34,339 nucleotides of DNA, taken from Candidatus Pseudobutyricicoccus lothianensis. GTDB lineage: Bacteria; Bacillota; Clostridia; Oscillospirales; Butyricicoccaceae. Positions 31,457 to 34,339 of this stretch are shown here, piece by piece (the first letter of the stretch is position 1; each line of letters starts with the position of its first letter). The notes beneath the pieces were generated by a model. The model saw only the letters and a list, made by a program, of their open reading frames with translations. It did not search any database and was not told where the DNA came from. The stretch spans positions 1-34,339 of the forward strand of contig CAJFRA010000024.1 in assembly GCA_904419295.1 (NCBI GenBank). Direction: 5' to 3'. The position numbers and the translations under genes are program-made.

Positions 31457-32704
31457 TTACCGTTTGTCCAATATTTGATTGATGGAGGCCACCACATCGG
31501 TGATGGGCCGCACTTCGTACCCATTGGAGCGGAAGTAATCCACCAGCGAAGACAGGGCCTCTGCGTTTTCCGGGCTGCTGCGCAGGTTGAGCACCACATG
31601 GCCGGAGGCTCCTTCCAGATGGGAGAGGCAGGCGGAATAGATGGCGCCTGCTGTCTGGGCTTGGGTCTCAAAGCTGCCGTCCCACAGCCGGTATCCGCTC
31701 TCCACCAAGGCGGCCACTTCTTCCTGGGTCAAGCTGGCGCTGCCACCTGGCACCATCAAAAGACGGGGGCGGGTCTTGATCACCGCCTGGACGGCTTCGG
31801 TGGTGGCAGCTGCCTCCTGGGCCAGGTCTTGAAAGCCCGCCCCCACGCCGGCGTACCCATCCAGGTTGTTGCCGATGGTGTGACCGGCCGCCGCCGCCCG
31901 GGCCAAATATTCCACGTTGCCTGCGTGGAGCCGGCCGGTGACGAAGAAGGTGGCCTGGTAGCCACTCTCCTGCAAGATATCCAAGATCTGGCCGGTAGAA
32001 TCGTTTAGATCGCCCTCAAAAGCCAGATAGACCACCGGCTTTGCCTCCGGCTCTTCCTCCACAGGCTCGCCGGAGGCATTGGGATTCTCGTTGGTGCTGG
32101 GCGGGGGCGTGCTGCTGTTTCCATTGGTCTCATTGTCTGGGTCAGGCTCCTCGGTCTCGCCGCCGTAATCCCGCTGGTATTGGTCGTAGATGGAGCGCAT
32201 CACGGTAAAGCTGCGGGAGACCAGGTAATCGTCGCTGACCATATTGTCATCGGTGTTGATGCGCACGATGGGCCCCAGCAAGTTGCCTGGCACAAAGGAG
32301 AAATAAAAACCGAAGGCATCGCACACCACCCGGGCGGGCACATAATAGGTGCCGTTGCGCCGCACGGCGTTGGCCCCATAGACCGTGCCCTGCTCATCGT
32401 AGGTGATGGCGTTGGCCATATCAAAGGTCAGGATCCGGTTGATGTTGTAGAGCACCAGCTGGTTGTTGGCCGCGTTGTAGGTAGAGGAGAGGCCGGGGGA
32501 AGGGGCGATGAGGAAGGTGGAGTAGGGGACATAGACCAAGCCGTCGATCTGCATCGGCATGGTGTTAGGGGCCAGGTTGCGCAAAAAAGTGTCGTTGATG
32601 GCGGTAAAGATCACATCGGGCACTGCATTCGAGGTGGGGAATGCGCCCAGCAGCAGCACGGCCGCCAGGGCCAGCGCCAACAGGCGGTGGGTCTTTCGTT
32701 TCAC
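31457..32704 (-). CDS. Secreted stalk-domain / degenerate polysaccharide deacetylase (NodB-like) protein
   Basis: 415 residues. Signal peptide (1-27, ALAAVLLLGAFPTSNA); a copper-amine-oxidase-N/stalk domain (about 45-160, with GLVYVPYSTFL and NGTYYVPARVVCDAFGFYF); an acidic Asn/Pro/Ser linker (183-222); and a NodB-like domain (224-415; VVYLAFEGD, ATFFVTGRLHAGNVEYLARAAAAGHTIGNN). In active deacetylases the first motif is T-F-D-D-G-P and the second has H-x3-H; here they are A-F-E-G-D and GHTIGNNLDGY, so the general base Asp-Asp pair and second metal His are lost. It is probably a wall-binding pseudoenzyme. GTG start at 32704 with AAAGGAGGAG upstream. Confidence 0.82.
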   Translation of the reverse strand: MKRKTHRLLALALAAVLLLGAFPTSNAVPDVIFTAINDTFLRNLAPNTMPMQIDGLVYVPYSTFLIAPSPGLSSTYNAANNQLVLYNINRILTFDMANAITYDEQGTVYGANAVRRNGTYYVPARVVCDAFGFYFSFVPGNLLGPIVRINTDDNMVSDDYLVSRSFTVMRSIYDQYQRDYGGETEEPDPDNETNGNSSTPPPSTNENPNASGEPVEEEPEAKPVVYLAFEGDLNDSTGQILDILQESGYQATFFVTGRLHAGNVEYLARAAAAGHTIGNNLDGYAGVGAGFQDLAQEAAATTEAVQAVIKTRPRLLMVPGGSASLTQEEVAALVESGYRLWDGSFETQAQTAGAIYSACLSHLEGASGHVVLNLRSSPENAEALSSLVDYFRSNGYEVRPITDVVASINQILDKR

Positions 32705-33044
32705 ACCGGTCTCCTCCTTTCTGTTCCTCTGCCAAGGCCGGGGAACGCTCTTTTGATCTGACACAAAAGCCAAAGATCTTTTATCAGTATAGCATATGGG
32801 CCGGCAGAAATCCACTGTGGGTTTCCGCGCCTCTTTCCACCCGACCGCCCCTATAGAGAGGAACGCCGGGAGGCGGCGCGGCGGTATGCCAGAGAGAAGA
32901 ACGCTGCCGATAGGATGAAGTAAGGTGGATTTGTTCATGACTTTGTGGTAAACTCATCTTAATAGTAGCACCCGTCAAACAAAGAAATGAAAACAAACGA
33001 TGAGAGTATGCAGAACTTTCCAAGCTTTGTGAAGAGGGATTTAA
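32705..33044. other. 340-base gap at the boundary between GC-rich and AT-rich DNA
   Basis: No gene is supported. The left part holds the leader of the NodB-like gene; TATACT on minus (32791-32786) is a possible -10 with no good -35. Base composition falls from about 32930 on. A TGGATT-17-TAAACT pair just before 32960 is a weak plus-strand promoter candidate for the lipoprotein. No repeat or attachment site is evident. Confidence 0.4.
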
Positions 33045-34091
33045 ATGCGTAGAGTTTCACCTATTTCTTTGTTGTTCATACTCCTACTGGCGCTTTCCGG
33101 ATGCAGCAACACTGGAAGATCACAAGAAACGATACCAGATGACTATACAATCGGTGTTGTTCGCACAATCGGTTATAAGAATAGCAGTGATATACTTTAC
33201 TTTGACGATGAATTGAACCAGACTGGCATTACCCATTACGACTATGCAACAATGGGAGAACTCTTTTATAGCCCGATAGTCTATGACGGCTCCTTATATA
33301 TTGTGCCACAGGGGCAAGCAAACAAGAAGGATGAAAAAACGGTCCTTCAACTGGATCTAGATTCATTTGAACAACAAGAATATTCATTAGACCAAATTGC
33401 GATATATGGACTAAGTGTAAATTCATCAGCTATTTTTGCGGCAAATAATATCAACCAGCAGTCCTTTATAAGCCGAATCGACCGGACGAATGAAACTGTA
33501 AAAACTGCTACTTACAATGACTTATATATTTCTATCGTTTGCTCATATCAAGACAAATTATATGCTTTTTCAAGTGAAAGCACGCCATCGGGAATAAAAA
33601 GTACTTTACACTGCCTTGATCCAATAACATTGGAAGAACTGCAAAGGATCGACATATCTGAATTTGGGAGCGGGGTCTATTCTGTAGTGGGTGTTGGCAA
33701 TGTTTTATATTTCGTACCATCAGTAACACCACAAGATACATTCAATCACATTGTTTGTGCTTATAATACTTCATCCGAAGAAATCAGAACAATAGAGTTT
33801 CCCTATAATGTATTTCATGTTTTAAATGCAGACAATAAATTGTATGTCACACATGGAAATCTTGTAACGGGCGAAGGTACAGCATTGTCTGTTTTTGAGA
33901 TTGAAACGGAAAAAATGGATACTTATGATTTGGGAATGTGGCCGGGACAAATAGCAATAAACGATAAGGCACTTTACGTCATGGGAACCGATACAGTTGC
34001 CAAATTCGACTTACAAACAATGGATAGACAGGCAGAAGCAAGTATTCCATTAAATGATGGCTATTACTTATCAAGTCTTTTCTCAAAATGA
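33045..34091 (+). CDS. AT-rich lipoprotein, probable beta-propeller
   Basis: 348 residues. Lipobox LALSGC (C20) after a basic N-terminus MRRVS, then repeated strand-rich blades such as SPIVYDGSLYIVPQG, LYISIVCSYQDKLYAF, VGNVLYFVPS, NADNKLYVTHGN and INDKALYVMGTD, typical of a secreted propeller without enzyme motifs. I recognise no named family. The ribosome binding site is GAAGAGGG. Base composition is far lower in GC (one line counts to 35 %) than any other gene here, with A/T-ending codons, which points to horizontal acquisition. Function unknown; perhaps a sensor or adhesin on the cell surface. Confidence 0.8.
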   Translation: MRRVSPISLLFILLLALSGCSNTGRSQETIPDDYTIGVVRTIGYKNSSDILYFDDELNQTGITHYDYATMGELFYSPIVYDGSLYIVPQGQANKKDEKTVLQLDLDSFEQQEYSLDQIAIYGLSVNSSAIFAANNINQQSFISRIDRTNETVKTATYNDLYISIVCSYQDKLYAFSSESTPSGIKSTLHCLDPITLEELQRIDISEFGSGVYSVVGVGNVLYFVPSVTPQDTFNHIVCAYNTSSEEIRTIEFPYNVFHVLNADNKLYVTHGNLVTGEGTALSVFEIETEKMDTYDLGMWPGQIAINDKALYVMGTDTVAKFDLQTMDRQAEASIPLNDGYYLSSLFSK

Positions 34092-34339
34092 GATAGGCTT
34101 TGTGGAACGGAAGCAGAATCTTTTTCGATCACTGAGCAGCACACAGCAAAACCAAATAAGTCACCTGCAAGGGGCAGCCGAGAAATCGCCTGCCCATTTT
34201 TGATACCTGCGAGCAGAGAAGAGTTTTGATAAACTGTCAGGGATAAGGTACAATAAGTTTCGCAAATTGAAAAGAGGATAAAAGAAGACATGGTTTGCAG
34301 AACTCTGGTAGAATGAAGTTGCGACACACCATTCTGAAA
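34092..34339. other. AT-rich tail without a supported gene
   Basis: No promoter, RNA or intact gene is supported. On plus, one frame reads YLRAEKSFDKLSGIRYNKFR then stops at 34281, without a start, and looks like the C-terminal scrap of a protein; the minus frame of 87 residues has no ribosome binding site. Together with its composition it may be the edge of a mobile element continuing past the window. Confidence 0.35.

Noticed and set aside
34064..34327. 87-residue minus-strand frame at the right edge
   Set aside because: It overlaps the 3' end of the lipoprotein gene, lacks a ribosome binding site and shows no domain; better left as unassigned tail.

Overview
The window reads as chromosomal DNA from a high-GC, anaerobic, probably gut-dwelling member of the Clostridia (Oscillospirales-like). 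The evidence is a type III glutamine synthetase, an Etf-coupled lactate dehydrogenase module with a ferredoxin domain fused to EtfA, a C_GCAxxG_C_C redox protein, GerMN and ComFB proteins, strong GGAGG ribosome binding sites and sigma-A-type promoters. This taxonomic guess is inference; there is no rRNA gene here. By eye the DNA is GC-rich (one line in the M42 peptidase gene counts to 78 % GC) until about 32.95 kb, after which it drops sharply (a line at 33.54 kb counts to 35 %), which suggests acquired DNA at the right end.

Layout. 0-3.4 kb: a terminator, a 5'-truncated HD (RelA/SpoT-like) gene, a minus-strand flavodoxin-type oxidoreductase/TIGR04076 pair facing a divergent Crp/Fnr regulator, and an AraC regulator. 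3.4-7.0 kb: an FAD-linked D-lactate/2-hydroxyacid dehydrogenase with EtfB and ferredoxin-EtfA, translationally coupled. 7.1-11.1 kb: a C_GCAxxG_C_C protein, then a compact operon of a SemiSWEET-like protein, a serine beta-lactamase-fold hydrolase, a prolyl-tRNA editing protein and an M42 peptidase. 11.2-13.2 kb: tRNA-Arg(CCG) and a divergent operon of a thioredoxin-fold protein lacking the first active-site Cys, a DivIVA-like coiled coil and a class I fumarase beta subunit. 13.2-15.5 kb: type III glutamine synthetase with a structured leader. 15.7-19.2 kb: a two-gene heterodimeric ABC exporter. 19.4-20.9 kb: a flavodoxin-like reductase and a SagB/ThcOx nitroreductase. 20.9-22.3 kb: RodA/FtsW-family protein and a 61-residue membrane protein. 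22.5-25.9 kb: acetamidase/formamidase, tsaE, tsaB, rpiB and upp. 25.9-27.3 kb: a D-Ala-D-Ala carboxypeptidase. 27.4-30.9 kb: comEA, an OmpR-family response regulator, its histidine kinase and a GerMN lipoprotein. 31.0-32.7 kb: ComFB and a secreted stalk-domain/NodB-like protein with a degraded active site. 33.0-34.3 kb: an AT-rich lipoprotein gene and an unassigned tail.

How it fits together: most operons are short, closed by strong hairpins, and tied by ATGA or 13-17-nt overlaps. Redox chemistry recurs (bifurcating-type Etf, two flavodoxin-like reductases, SagB oxidase, C_GCAxxG protein). The most promising leads are a PrfA-like palindrome at exactly -41.5 of a predicted promoter, a four-stem leader RNA candidate before the acetamidase operon, an MtrAB-LpqB-like arrangement in a Firmicute, the peptidase/tRNA-editing operon, and the NodB pseudoenzyme. 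I see no CRISPR array, intact insertion sequence, phage module or recognisable defence system.
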